DNA of 64,000 nt from Nitrobacter sp963807355 (GTDB lineage Bacteria; Pseudomonadota; Alphaproteobacteria; Rhizobiales; Xanthobacteraceae). This document shows, one piece after another, positions 39,640 to 49,146 of the stretch (position 1 is the first letter of the stretch; each line of letters opens with the position of its first letter). A program made the translations under genes and the position numbers. The stretch spans positions 1 through 64,000 of the forward strand of contig CAWEBX010000028.1 in assembly GCA_963807355.1 (NCBI GenBank), given 5' to 3'. The notes under the pieces were generated by a model. The model was not told where the DNA came from, did no database searches, and was given only the letters and a program-made list of their open reading frames with translations.

Positions 39640-41100
39640 GTGACGGCGTTCGGTAAGTTGTTCCGTACCACGGCGTTCCGGCTGACGTTGGTCTATCTGC
39701 TGTTGTTCGCGCTGTTTGCGGCCTCTCTTCTCGGGTACTTCGCCTGGAATACCCGACGCCTGATCACCGATCAAATCGCCGCGACAGTTGGCGAGGAAAT
39801 CGACCTGCTCTCGGGCGTGTTCAACCGCCGCGGCTTGCGCGGATTGATCGGCGCTATCGAAAATCGGGCGCTGCGGCCGGGCTCCAATCTTTATCTGGTG
39901 ACGACGCCGGCAGGACTGGCGGTCGCGGGCAATGTCGGGTCGCTTCAGCCCGGCGTGATGGAGACCACCGGTTGGGCCGAAACCGCCTATCGCCGGTTGG
40001 ACGAGCAGGATCAGGCCCATCACCACGCGCTGGTGCGCGTGACCGAACTGTCGAACCGTTTCCGGCTGCTGATCGGCCGCGATCTGGAGGAGCGTCATCG
40101 CATTTTCGGCGTGGTTGCCTCCGCCGCGCAATGGTCCTTGCTGATCGTCGTGGTTCTCGGCCTTTGCGGCGGCATCTTCGTGGCGAGGCGGGTGCTGCAC
40201 CGGATCGACGCTATGACTGGGACCACGAAGCGCATTATGGCCGGTGACTTGAGCGGCCGGCTTCCGGTCGGTCGTAGCGGCGACGAACTGGACCGGCTGG
40301 CGGAAAACCTCAATGCGATGCTCGAACGCATCGAAGCGCTGATGAATGGATTGAGGGAGGTGTCCGACAATATCGCCCACGATCTCAAGACGCCGCTCAC
40401 GCGGCTACGCAATCGCGCCGAGGAAGCGCTCGCCAAGTCCGGCACTGAAAGCGATTATCGCGCGGCATTGGAGCAGACTATCGAGGAATCCGATGGTTTG
40501 ATCCGCACCTTCAATGCGCTCTTAATGATCGCCCGGGCGGAATCTGGGCATGTGCGCGACAACATGGCCGATTTCGACGCGGCAGTGGTCACGCAGGGAA
40601 TTCACGAACTCTACGAGCCGCTAGCCGAAGACAACGGGCTGAAACTCCGCGTTCAGACCGAGTTTGCGCCGCTGCATGGCAATCGCGAACTGATTAGCCA
40701 GGCGCTCGCAAACCTAGTCGAAAATGCGATCAAGTACGGGCAGCCGGCCCAGCCTGCGCAGCCGCCCGACGCGGATGAGGCCGCGGCCGGCGGCACGATA
40801 CTGATCGAAGCTCGCCATGACGGCGATCGGATTATTCTCACCGTGACCGACCATGGCTGCGGAATTCCTGAAGCCGACCGCAAGCACGCGGTCGAACGGT
40901 TTGTGCGGCTCGAGACCAGCCGGACCCTGGCGGGATCCGGGCTCGGTCTGAGCCTGGCGTCGGCGGTAGCCAAGCTGCACGGCGGCGATCTCACGCTCGA
41001 CGATGCGCAGCCGGGTCTGCGCGCCACGTTGTCGCTCCCCGCGCGAAGCGCCTCAGGGCTTGCAGCCCCGACGGTGGACGTGCAACAGATTGATGCATGA
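39640..41100 (+). CDS. HAMP-domain sensor histidine kinase
   Basis: 486 residues from a GTG. Two membrane helices (LTLVYLLLFALFAASLLGYF and SLLIVVVLGLCGGIFVARRV) flank a periplasmic domain. HAMP (RVLHRIDAMTGTTKRIMAGD), H box (VSDNIAHDLKTPLTRLRNRA) with phospho-His, N box (LANLVENAIKYG), G boxes (VTDHGCGIPEA, GSGLGLSLAS). Partner of the preceding regulator. Its stop overlaps the glnE start (ATGA), linking the system to nitrogen regulation by transcription only. Confidence 0.88.
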   Translation: MTAFGKLFRTTAFRLTLVYLLLFALFAASLLGYFAWNTRRLITDQIAATVGEEIDLLSGVFNRRGLRGLIGAIENRALRPGSNLYLVTTPAGLAVAGNVGSLQPGVMETTGWAETAYRRLDEQDQAHHHALVRVTELSNRFRLLIGRDLEERHRIFGVVASAAQWSLLIVVVLGLCGGIFVARRVLHRIDAMTGTTKRIMAGDLSGRLPVGRSGDELDRLAENLNAMLERIEALMNGLREVSDNIAHDLKTPLTRLRNRAEEALAKSGTESDYRAALEQTIEESDGLIRTFNALLMIARAESGHVRDNMADFDAAVVTQGIHELYEPLAEDNGLKLRVQTEFAPLHGNRELISQALANLVENAIKYGQPAQPAQPPDADEAAAGGTILIEARHDGDRIILTVTDHGCGIPEADRKHAVERFVRLETSRTLAGSGLGLSLASAVAKLHGGDLTLDDAQPGLRATLSLPARSASGLAAPTVDVQQIDA

Positions 41101-44060
41101 TTTCATCCGTTAAGGGCGACGCGGACGCGGCCTGTCTGGCGGCGCGTCTTGCGGACGGACCAAAGCTGTTCGCGCCTATCGAGACCGAACGCCAGCTGGA
41201 AGATTGGCTGTCCGATCTGACACCGCAGCAATCGGGCGAGATCAGGACGCTGGCCGGTACATTTCCGCAGGTCAAAGCCATCCTTCTCGGCATCGCGGAG
41301 TCCTCGCCCTATCTTTTTGATCTGGTGTGCTCCGATCCCGACCGGATGCTTCGCCTGTTACAAGGCGATCCCGAAGGCCGTCTCGGGCGGCTGATCGCCA
41401 AGATCTGGGAAGCAGCGGAGGCCGCCGATGAAGCCGAAGCCATGCGGCGACTTCGGGCGGTCAAGGCGGAGGCCGCGCTGTTGATTGCGTTGTGCGACAT
41501 CGGCGGGGTATGGCCGGTGATGCAGATAACGGCGGGATTGACCGACATTGCCGTCGCCGCGGTCCAGAGCGCGTTGCGATTCCTGTTGCGGCAGGAGACG
41601 GGGCGTGGCCGTTTGAACCCTCCTGATATCGACCATCCAGAAGGCGGTAGCGGCCTGGTGGTGCTCGCAATGGGCAAGATGGGCGCCGGCGAACTCAACT
41701 ATTCCAGCGACATCGATCTGATCGTGTTTTTCGATCTTGCGGCTCCGACGCTCGCGAGCGGGATCGAGCCGCAGCCCTTCTTCGTGCGCCTGACGCAGGG
41801 ACTTGCGCGCCTGCTGCAGCAAAGGACCGGTGACGGTTATGTTTTCCGGGTCGATCTGCGCCTGCGGCCGGATCCCGCGTCAACGCAGGTCGCCGTCTCG
41901 ACCGCCGCCGCGCTCGACTACTACGAGCGGGAAGGACGGACCTGGGAGCGTGCCGCCATGATCAAGGCGCGGCCCTGCGCCGGCGACCAGAAGGCTGGCG
42001 AGATCTTGATCGCGGAGATATCGCCCTTTGTCTGGCGCAAGCATCTCGATTTCGCGGCCCTTGCCGAAGTTCACGACATGAAACGGCAGATGCAGACCTT
42101 CCGAGGGCAAAGCGAGATCGCGGTCGAAGGCCATAACGTCAAGATCGGACGCGGCGGTATCCGCGAGATCGAGTTCTTCGCGCAGACGCAGCAGTTGGTG
42201 GCTGGCGGGCGGCACCCCGAATTACGGGTGCGTCCCACGCTCGATGCGCTGAATATTCTCGCCTCAAGCGACTGGATCACCCATCAGGCCCGGGATGAAC
42301 TGACCGCCGCATATCTGTTTCTGCGAAGGGTCGAGCACCGCATCCAGATGGTCGCCGACGAGCAGACCCACGCTCTGCCCGCGGACGCCGAGGCAATGGA
42401 GCGGTTCGCTCGCTTCCTGGGTTTTGAGGATCGGGCGAGTTTTGCCGCAGAACTGCTGGCGCACCTGGATTGCGTGCAAGGGCACTACAGCCGGTTGTTC
42501 GAGGGCGACCCCGCGGGTGCGGCAAAGCTCCCGGTCGCGGATTACAGGTCCGGACCCGACGACCCGCGACTTCTCGATCATCTGACGAAGCTCGGTTTTA
42601 AGCAGCCGAGAATGGTTGCCGACACCATCCAGCAATGGATGGCAGGCGGATATCGAGTCCTCAAGGCCGAGGCGACGCGTATCGCGTTTGAAGCATTCGT
42701 GCCGACGCTGATCGACGGTTTGGCCCGTGCCGAGGAGCCGGATAGCGCCGTGGTCACGTTTGATCGTTTCCTGCAAGCGCTGCAGCGCGGCGGTCGGCTG
42801 ATATCGCTGCTGAGCCAGAACAGGGATCTCGTCGCGCTGGTTGCACTTGTGCTTGGTGCGGCGCCACGTCTCGCTGACATGCTGGCTCGACGGCCCCAGA
42901 TCATGGACGGGCTGATTGATCCTCGCTTTTTCGGCGCCATGCCGGATCGGCTTGAGTTGTCCACGCGGCTCTCGGCCACGCTCCAGGACGCGGATTCCTA
43001 CGAGGAATTTCTCGACCGGATACGGCTGTTCGGCCAGGAAAGCCTTTTTCTAATCGGCACCCGCATCCTGTCCGGCACCGTATCTGCGCGGCAGGCGGGA
43101 CATGTGTTCGCCGATGTTGCCGAGGGTATCGTTGATACCGTGCATGGGCTGGTGAATCACCAGTTCGTAAATCAATACGGCCAGATCTCCAGGCAGGAGA
43201 CTGCGATTGTTGCGATGGGCAAGCTTGGCGGTCGCGAAATGACTGCATCGTCCGATCTCGATCTCATCCTGCTGTATGATTTCGATTCCGATCATCCGGA
43301 TTCCGACGGGACGCGGCCGCTGCAGGGCGCGCAATACTTCGCGCGCTTCACCCAGCGCCTTATCAGTGCATTCACCACGCGAACGAACTACGGCGTTCTC
43401 TACGAGGTCGATATGCGGCTGCGCCCGTCAGGGCGTTCCGGTCCCGTCGCCTCGCATATCGATTCATTTGCTGAATACCAGGAGCATGAAGCGTGGACCT
43501 GGGAGCACATGGCGCTGACGCGGGCGCGTGTGATTTCGTCGTCACCTGATTTTTGTGAGCGGATCGAGCGAGTTATTCGCGATATCATGATGCGACCGCG
43601 CGACGCTCGTCTTATCGCCAGCGATGTCGCGGAGATGCGCCGCGCGATCGCGCTGGAAAAAGGCGAGGACGATATATGGGACCTGAAAAATGCCGCTGGA
43701 GGCATGGTCGATATTGATTTCATCGCGCAGTATCTTCAACTCGTCCACGCTGCGGACATGCCGGACATTCTCAACGTCGATACCCAGCAGGCTCTTGATA
43801 ACGCGCAGCGGCTTGGCGTGCTGTCGCTGCCGGATGCGGAAATCCTGCGGCCAGCAGCGCGGCTCTATCACGACCTGACCCAAATCCTGCGGCTCTGTGT
43901 TAGCGACAAATTCAAGCCGGAAACGGCAGGCGATGATCTGTTGCCGGTGCTGGCGCGAGCGGGAGACGCTCCCGATTTTTCGGCGCTCGAGGCGCGCGTT
44001 CGCGATAATCAGGCAGATGTGCGTGCCGTATTTCTCAGATTGTTAGAAGGCAAGACTTGA
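41097..44060 (+). CDS. glnE: Glutamine synthetase adenylyltransferase GlnE
   Basis: 987 residues, the normal length for the bifunctional enzyme. Two nucleotidyltransferase domains carry the GxxE...SSDxDL motif: GAGELNYSSDIDLIVF (about residues 196-211) for deadenylylation and GGREMTASSDLDLILLYDFD (about 710-730) for adenylylation. Each is followed by a helical GlnD-type domain (GRGGIREIEFFAQTQQL; AAGGMVDIDFIAQYLQLV). It adds and removes AMP on glutamine synthetase in response to PII. Intact, coupled to the upstream kinase gene. Confidence 0.96.
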   Translation: MISSVKGDADAACLAARLADGPKLFAPIETERQLEDWLSDLTPQQSGEIRTLAGTFPQVKAILLGIAESSPYLFDLVCSDPDRMLRLLQGDPEGRLGRLIAKIWEAAEAADEAEAMRRLRAVKAEAALLIALCDIGGVWPVMQITAGLTDIAVAAVQSALRFLLRQETGRGRLNPPDIDHPEGGSGLVVLAMGKMGAGELNYSSDIDLIVFFDLAAPTLASGIEPQPFFVRLTQGLARLLQQRTGDGYVFRVDLRLRPDPASTQVAVSTAAALDYYEREGRTWERAAMIKARPCAGDQKAGEILIAEISPFVWRKHLDFAALAEVHDMKRQMQTFRGQSEIAVEGHNVKIGRGGIREIEFFAQTQQLVAGGRHPELRVRPTLDALNILASSDWITHQARDELTAAYLFLRRVEHRIQMVADEQTHALPADAEAMERFARFLGFEDRASFAAELLAHLDCVQGHYSRLFEGDPAGAAKLPVADYRSGPDDPRLLDHLTKLGFKQPRMVADTIQQWMAGGYRVLKAEATRIAFEAFVPTLIDGLARAEEPDSAVVTFDRFLQALQRGGRLISLLSQNRDLVALVALVLGAAPRLADMLARRPQIMDGLIDPRFFGAMPDRLELSTRLSATLQDADSYEEFLDRIRLFGQESLFLIGTRILSGTVSARQAGHVFADVAEGIVDTVHGLVNHQFVNQYGQISRQETAIVAMGKLGGREMTASSDLDLILLYDFDSDHPDSDGTRPLQGAQYFARFTQRLISAFTTRTNYGVLYEVDMRLRPSGRSGPVASHIDSFAEYQEHEAWTWEHMALTRARVISSSPDFCERIERVIRDIMMRPRDARLIASDVAEMRRAIALEKGEDDIWDLKNAAGGMVDIDFIAQYLQLVHAADMPDILNVDTQQALDNAQRLGVLSLPDAEILRPAARLYHDLTQILRLCVSDKFKPETAGDDLLPVLARAGDAPDFSALEARVRDNQADVRAVFLRLLEGKT

Positions 44061-44068
44061 GCTGCGAC

Positions 44069-46375
44069 TCAGGCTGCCGTTCGCGCTTGGCAGTGACGGG
44101 GCAGGGTGACGCGAACTACGGTCCCCGCACCGGGTTTCGAGCGAAGCCGCATCGAGCCACTGTGCAGGTTGACCAGCGACTTGGCTATAGCAAGGCCAAG
44201 GCCAGATCCCGCATGGATTTTGGTCAATTGGCTTTCGACCTGCTCGAACGGTTTGCCAAGTTTGCGGAGCGCGTGTGATGCGATGCCGATTCCGGTGTCG
44301 GCAATCGTCAGAGTTATAGAATTCTCGAATATCTTGCTTCGCGCTACGACTCGCCCGCCGTCCGGCGTGAATTTGACTGCGTTGGAAAGCAGATTGACGA
44401 TGATCTGCTTGACCGCCCGACGATCGGCATGGATGGAGATGTCATCATCGCTTCTGACGTCGAAGGTCAGGCCCTTGTCGCTGGTGCGGCCCGAGACGAC
44501 CCGCAGCGATTCGTCGAGCACCCGGGTGAGATCGAGCGCCTCCAGGTCAAGATTCATCCTGCCGGCTTCAATCTTGGACATATCCAGGACGTCATTGATG
44601 ACCTCAAGCAGATATTGGCCGCTAGCCAGAATGTCGCGGCAGTATTCGCTGTACTTCTTCGAGCCGAGGGTTCCGAACATGCCGTTGCTCATGATCTCGG
44701 AGAACCCGATGATAGCATTAAGCGGCGTTCGCAGTTCGTGGCTCATGTTGGCGAGGAATTTTGATTTCGCCCGATTGGCGTCTTCGGCGCGATTTTTCTC
44801 GTCCGCGTACTTCTGTGCCAGGTCCGCGAGTTCGATGGCTTGTTGCTCAAGCGTTGCCTGCGTTCGTTTAAGATCGATAACGGTCGCCCGCAGTCGGAGG
44901 TCGTTTTCAACAAGCTTTTGCTCATGCTCCTTGATACGGGTGATGTCCGTTCCAACCGACACATAGCCGCCATCCTTGGTGCGGCGTTCGCTGATGTGAA
45001 GCCAATTACCGTCTGCGAGCTGCGCATCAAAGGTGTGCGCCTCCAATATCACCGTCCCGGTTTCAGACTGCCGCGCCCTGATTTCGGGCATGCGGCCGAC
45101 CTCGACCACGGTCTCGTAGGGGGTACCGACCACAACCGCGCTGTCCGGAAGCTTGTGGAGCCGCTGGAAGTGAGAGTTACAAAGTACCAGGCGGTCGTCT
45201 GCATCCCACAGCACAAAGGCCTCGGGAATGGATTCAATCGCGTCTCGCAGCCGGAGATCGGCTTCGACCGATCTTTCCGCGAGGCTCTTCTGTTCCGTGA
45301 TATCGACGGCAATCCCGATCAGATGAGCGCCGCCGCTCGCATTGCGACTGAGCTCGCAACGGACGCGTAACCAGATCCAGTGTCCGCTGTTATGTCGCAT
45401 CCGGAAACTTTGATCGATATGACCGATCTTTCCCGAGATGAGCTGGTCCGCTATTTCGAATAGGTCGATGTCTTCGGGATTCACCAGTGAGGTCACCTCG
45501 CCGAAGGTGAGTAGGTCGCTGCGACTTTCCAGTCCGAGCAAGGTGAACATCGATTGCGACCAGAAGATCCGGCCACGCGACAAATCCCAATCCCAAAGTC
45601 CGCATCGGCCGCGATTGAGCGCGGTATCGATGCGACCACGGACCGCATCATTGATCAGATCACCTTCGCGAGCTCTGGTAGATTGCCAGTGAAAGGCAAA
45701 GCCCAAAATTAGGACCACGAACCCGGTCGTGGCCGACAGGGTGATCGACAACGCGGTGTCCGGGCGCCACACTGTGTCGGCTTCCTGAACGACGGTGACC
45801 TGCCCCAGCAATGATCGGACGACTCGCTGGACCGCAAGCGCGCTGCTGCCATCCAGCAGGACGATGTCGGCGACGCTCGCAGGCGACGTGCCGCGCAAGG
45901 CCGGCGATTGTGTGATGCTGATGAGTTCGAATATCCGGCCACTTTCGCCGGATTCGGTCCCGATCGGCACCCGCGCGAGAACGCGTTGATCGGCGCCGGT
46001 GACGATGACGTGGCGGCCGGCGGCAACGCCCCAGGATGGAATGAGCTTTGGCAAAAGGTTTTGGAGGCGCTCGATAGAGGCGGGGCGTTTTTGATCGACG
46101 ACGCCGGCATGCTCAAGCTGTTGTGCCAGAAGATCGGCAAGTGCCAGCAGATCATGTTTCGTCATTACCTGCTTTTGCCGCGTCTGATCGATGACTTGCA
46201 CCAGCGCGCCAACGCATATCGTCACAAGGAAAGCGATGATCAGGGCTGGGACGGCACGTCGAAGCAAAGGCTCGGCGGTCAGCAGTCTACGATAGGCAGG
46301 TTTCGCGATCGATTGCGCCAATCCTTTGATCGAATCGGATTGAGCGCAAGCGCTCGCCGCCTGAGCGCGCGCCAT
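44069..46375 (-). CDS. PAS-domain sensor histidine kinase (PleC-like)
   Basis: About 768 residues from the ATG at 46375; longer ORF starts (TTG, 46507) are less likely. Membrane helices at LIIAFLVTICVGALVQVI and ALSITLSATTGFVVLILGFA enclose a periplasmic domain. Two or three PAS domains follow (WDWDLSRGRIFWSQSMFTLL, PEAFVLWDADDRLVLCNSHF), a coiled coil, the H box FLANMSHELRTPLNAIIGFS, N box and G boxes (TIADTGIGIA, GSGLGLAIAKSLV). Closest in layout to PleC/DivJ-like cell-cycle kinases. No regulator gene is adjacent. It converges on glnE with nine bases between stops. Confidence 0.85.
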   Translation of the reverse strand: MARAQAASACAQSDSIKGLAQSIAKPAYRRLLTAEPLLRRAVPALIIAFLVTICVGALVQVIDQTRQKQVMTKHDLLALADLLAQQLEHAGVVDQKRPASIERLQNLLPKLIPSWGVAAGRHVIVTGADQRVLARVPIGTESGESGRIFELISITQSPALRGTSPASVADIVLLDGSSALAVQRVVRSLLGQVTVVQEADTVWRPDTALSITLSATTGFVVLILGFAFHWQSTRAREGDLINDAVRGRIDTALNRGRCGLWDWDLSRGRIFWSQSMFTLLGLESRSDLLTFGEVTSLVNPEDIDLFEIADQLISGKIGHIDQSFRMRHNSGHWIWLRVRCELSRNASGGAHLIGIAVDITEQKSLAERSVEADLRLRDAIESIPEAFVLWDADDRLVLCNSHFQRLHKLPDSAVVVGTPYETVVEVGRMPEIRARQSETGTVILEAHTFDAQLADGNWLHISERRTKDGGYVSVGTDITRIKEHEQKLVENDLRLRATVIDLKRTQATLEQQAIELADLAQKYADEKNRAEDANRAKSKFLANMSHELRTPLNAIIGFSEIMSNGMFGTLGSKKYSEYCRDILASGQYLLEVINDVLDMSKIEAGRMNLDLEALDLTRVLDESLRVVSGRTSDKGLTFDVRSDDDISIHADRRAVKQIIVNLLSNAVKFTPDGGRVVARSKIFENSITLTIADTGIGIASHALRKLGKPFEQVESQLTKIHAGSGLGLAIAKSLVNLHSGSMRLRSKPGAGTVVRVTLPRHCQARTAA

Positions 46376-46574
46376 GCCTTTAGCCCCCGTGTGAATTTTT
46401 CCGCACATCGGAGTAATTTCTGACTTCTCCGAATCACTCCGATTTGAATCCACTTTTTTGAATCTGTCGAGAGTCAACGATTCGTTAACGCGAAGAATTT
46501 TGTCCAACAGAGAAATTCAGTACCTAGCCGCCGCCGGTTGAGTCCGAAACGGGAACATGGGGCGGCGAGAACTT

Positions 46575-47955
46575 TCAGCTTTCCCGCGATGGCTCCGCGT
46601 GGCTGATGACGCGCTTAACGCTCGGGAACGCGCGGCGCAGAGCCCGTTCGATCTCATCGACGCTTTCGTGCACCTTGGCGACACTCATCGACGGCGCGGC
46701 GCGGCAATGGAAGTTGACGATTTCGCCGGCTTCGGTGTCTCTGACTCGCACGTTGTGAATGTCGTGGATCGCCCCGCCGGTGGCGAAACCAGACAAGGCT
46801 GTCCGGATGGCGTGGATACGCGTGGGGACAGCGTCGGTCCCGAGCGGAAGCTCAGGCTCCAACGGCTCGATGTGCGTATCCACTTCGACATCTGCACCGA
46901 ATTCGTGGCGAATATCGTGCTCCAGCCGATGCGCGATTGCATGGGCATCCACCAGCGCCATTTCGCCGTCGACCTCGAGGTCGATGCTGACCGTCAGCTT
47001 TTCTCCAAGGTCATGCACCGTGACGTGATGAATCGCGAGACCTGAATTGCGGGCAATCACCATGATGCGTTCGCGTACGCTTTCGTTGTCGCGAGCGACC
47101 GGTATCGCAGTAAACGTCAAATCAGCATCGCCGAGAGCGGCGGACACTGCGTTCTGCGCCTGCTGTTTGATGGCGTCGATACGGTCGATCGGATAGGTTC
47201 GAGGGACTTCAGCGGTCACATCGACGAAATGCCGAGGACCGACCATTCTCACCCTTAGTCTCGCGATGCCGACGACATCCGGCAGCGCTCTGATCGCCGC
47301 GTCTGCTCGTTCGGCAACACCATCCGGCGCACGGTCCAGGAGGGTTTCGATGGTGGCGCGTCCGAGCCGTAAACCCAGAATGGAAATCAGGACGGCGACG
47401 CCGATCGCAGCAGTGGCGTCGCCCCACGCGTAGCCCAGTCCGGACAGCGTTAGCCCGATGATGACCGCGATGGATCCCAGGACATCGGAGGCAAAGTGCA
47501 GGGCGTCGGCCTCCAGCGCCTGACTGCGGGTGTCGAGCGCGGTTCGGTGCAGCGCACGGGCGCGCCAGGCATTGACGACAATGTCCGCGACCAGCACGAC
47601 GAACGGAATGGCGGAGAGGGTCGGCGGCGGCACGCCTTCGCGCAGATGAACGTAAGCCTGCACCACAATGCCGCCGGCAAGAACATACAGCATCGCAATG
47701 ACACCGAGGGCCGAGAGAACTCTCGATTTTGCCATGGCCATAATGATGTTCAGCATCGGCGGGACGGTCGGAAATCCGCACCACAATCCACGTGACGATC
47801 GTGGCGACCAGATCGATCGAACTGTGGAGCGCCTCGGAAATCAGCGCCAGACTGCCGATCGCAATTCCGACCACGAGTTTGATCGTCGCCATGCTGGCGC
47901 TGGCGATCATCGAGATGGCGGCGACTTTGGTTTTTGCGGAGGCAAGGCGTGACAT
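46575..47955 (-). pseudogene. Cation diffusion facilitator (CDF) transporter, frameshifted
   Basis: The N-terminal part (MSRLASAKTKVAAISMIASA, VGIAIGSLALISEALHSSID, HHYGHGKIES) is in one frame and LSALGVIAMLYVLAGGIVVQ onward in the next. Dropping one T from AGTTCTC near 47718 restores HGKIESLSALGVIAML. Six membrane helices and the zinc motifs HxxxD (ALHSSID, ALHFASD) are typical. The cytoplasmic tail contains a repeated ferredoxin-like domain. It would export Zn2+, Co2+ or Fe2+. A real lesion would inactivate it; an assembly error is equally possible. Confidence 0.8.
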
Positions 47956-48089
47956 TTGCGGGGTTTAGCAGCCCGCCACCCAGGATAAAAGCGCGGCCCG
48001 ATTGCGCAAGCGCCTTTCATTTGGCGACTCTGCTATTGCGAATTGTTCTGATTAGAAGCGGTTGAGCCGCGGTTAACGACACTCATGCG

Positions 48090-48446
48090 TTACCGGGATA
48101 TTGATCCACGCAATCGCGCGGCAAGCCAGCCGATTGCGGCAGCAGCGACAAGGCCGAGACACGCCGCCGTGGCATCAACCAGAAAATCCTCCAACCGCGC
48201 ATGGCGGCCGGGCGCCCATAGTTGCATGATCTCAAGAAGGCCGATCAGGAGGATGGCTACCGCCGCCACGCGTAGCCGTCGCTGGGGAAACGAAAGGCCC
48301 ACCGCGAGACCAAGCAGAACGAAGGCTAGCGCGTGTTCGCCATCTTGTCCGAGCGGGGCATGCGGACGATAGCGCGGCGGCCCGAGTGTCGCGAACACGA
48401 CTGCCGTGATCAGAACGAAAGCGCCGATGCGGAAGAAAATCTTCAT
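48090..48446 (-). CDS. VanZ-like membrane protein
   Basis: 118 residues from the ATG at 48446: MKIFFRIGAFVLITAVVFAT then DGEHALAFVLLGLAVGLSFP, VAAVAILLIGLLEIMQLWAP and RHARLEDFLVDATAACLGLV. Four helices and the E-x-x-Q-x-W...R...D-F-x-x-D-x-x-A pattern mark the VanZ-like family. Role in most bacteria is unknown; some relate to glycopeptide resistance. Stands alone. Confidence 0.8.
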   Translation of the reverse strand: MKIFFRIGAFVLITAVVFATLGPPRYRPHAPLGQDGEHALAFVLLGLAVGLSFPQRRLRVAAVAILLIGLLEIMQLWAPGRHARLEDFLVDATAACLGLVAAAAIGWLAARLRGSISR

Positions 48447-48723
48447 CGCTGGCGCATAGCACAATTTGCCGCCACGGGTAGGCTGCGTGAACCGCAGCCG
48501 CGCTTTACATCTGCGGGCCGTGCCGGCCCGAGTCGAAGCGTTCCTGAAGGCGGCTGCGGACAATTCCTGCTCGTCGAACCGCCCCCAACCGTGGTTTTGC
48601 TGCAAATCGCTGGGGGAAGCCAGCCCTGCGGTCGAAGTAAGCTGTTATAAATCCCACAAGGCGTGTTTTTTTCGTTGGATTTGGAAATATTGTTTTCTGG
48701 GCCGAAATCAACAGACAGGATCG

Positions 48724-49026
48724 ATGATGGCAACCCAGATGACGAAATCGCAGCTCGTTGAGAAGATCTCGGCTCAGGCCGGATTGTCCAAAAGTGACGT
48801 AAAGGGCGTTCTCGAGGCGCTTGCGACGACAGGTTACAAAGAGCTTAAAAAGACCGGTGTCTTTTTGGTTCCGGGTTTTGCGAAGTTCGTGGTTATCAAG
48901 AAGCCGGCGACGAAGGCGCGCAAAGGAACCAACCCTTTCACCGGTGAACCCATGACTTTCAAGGCGAAACCCGCCCGAAAGATCGTCAGAGCGCGGCCAG
49001 TCAAGGCTGCGAAAGACGCGGTGTGA
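48724..49026 (+). CDS. HU-family DNA-binding protein
   Basis: 100 residues: MMATQMTKSQLVEKISAQAG, LSKSDVKGVLEALATTGYKE, then VPGFAKFVVIKKPATKARKG, TNPFTGEPMTFKAKPARKIV. The TGEP arm tip and basic tail are typical of HU/IHF-like proteins, here with a C-terminal extension (RPVKAAKDAV). It wraps or bends DNA in the nucleoid. Starts at ATG 48724 or 48727. A strong terminator follows directly. Confidence 0.88.
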   Translation: MMATQMTKSQLVEKISAQAGLSKSDVKGVLEALATTGYKELKKTGVFLVPGFAKFVVIKKPATKARKGTNPFTGEPMTFKAKPARKIVRARPVKAAKDAV

Positions 49027-49030
49027 TGCA

Positions 49031-49056
49031 GGGGCCCCTTCGGGGCCCTTGTCTTT
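49031..49056 (+). terminator. Intrinsic terminator after the HU gene
   Basis: GGGCCCC-TTC-GGGGCCC (49032-49048) then TTGTCTTTT. Perfect 7-bp GC stem. Confidence 0.85.
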
Positions 49057-49146
49057 TCAGGCGCTGGTTCGATGTTGAGGCTTGCCTACGGCTCATCCGC
49101 GGGTGCCGATTGGGCGAGGTTTTTCCCGGTATCTTGGTAACCGGTA

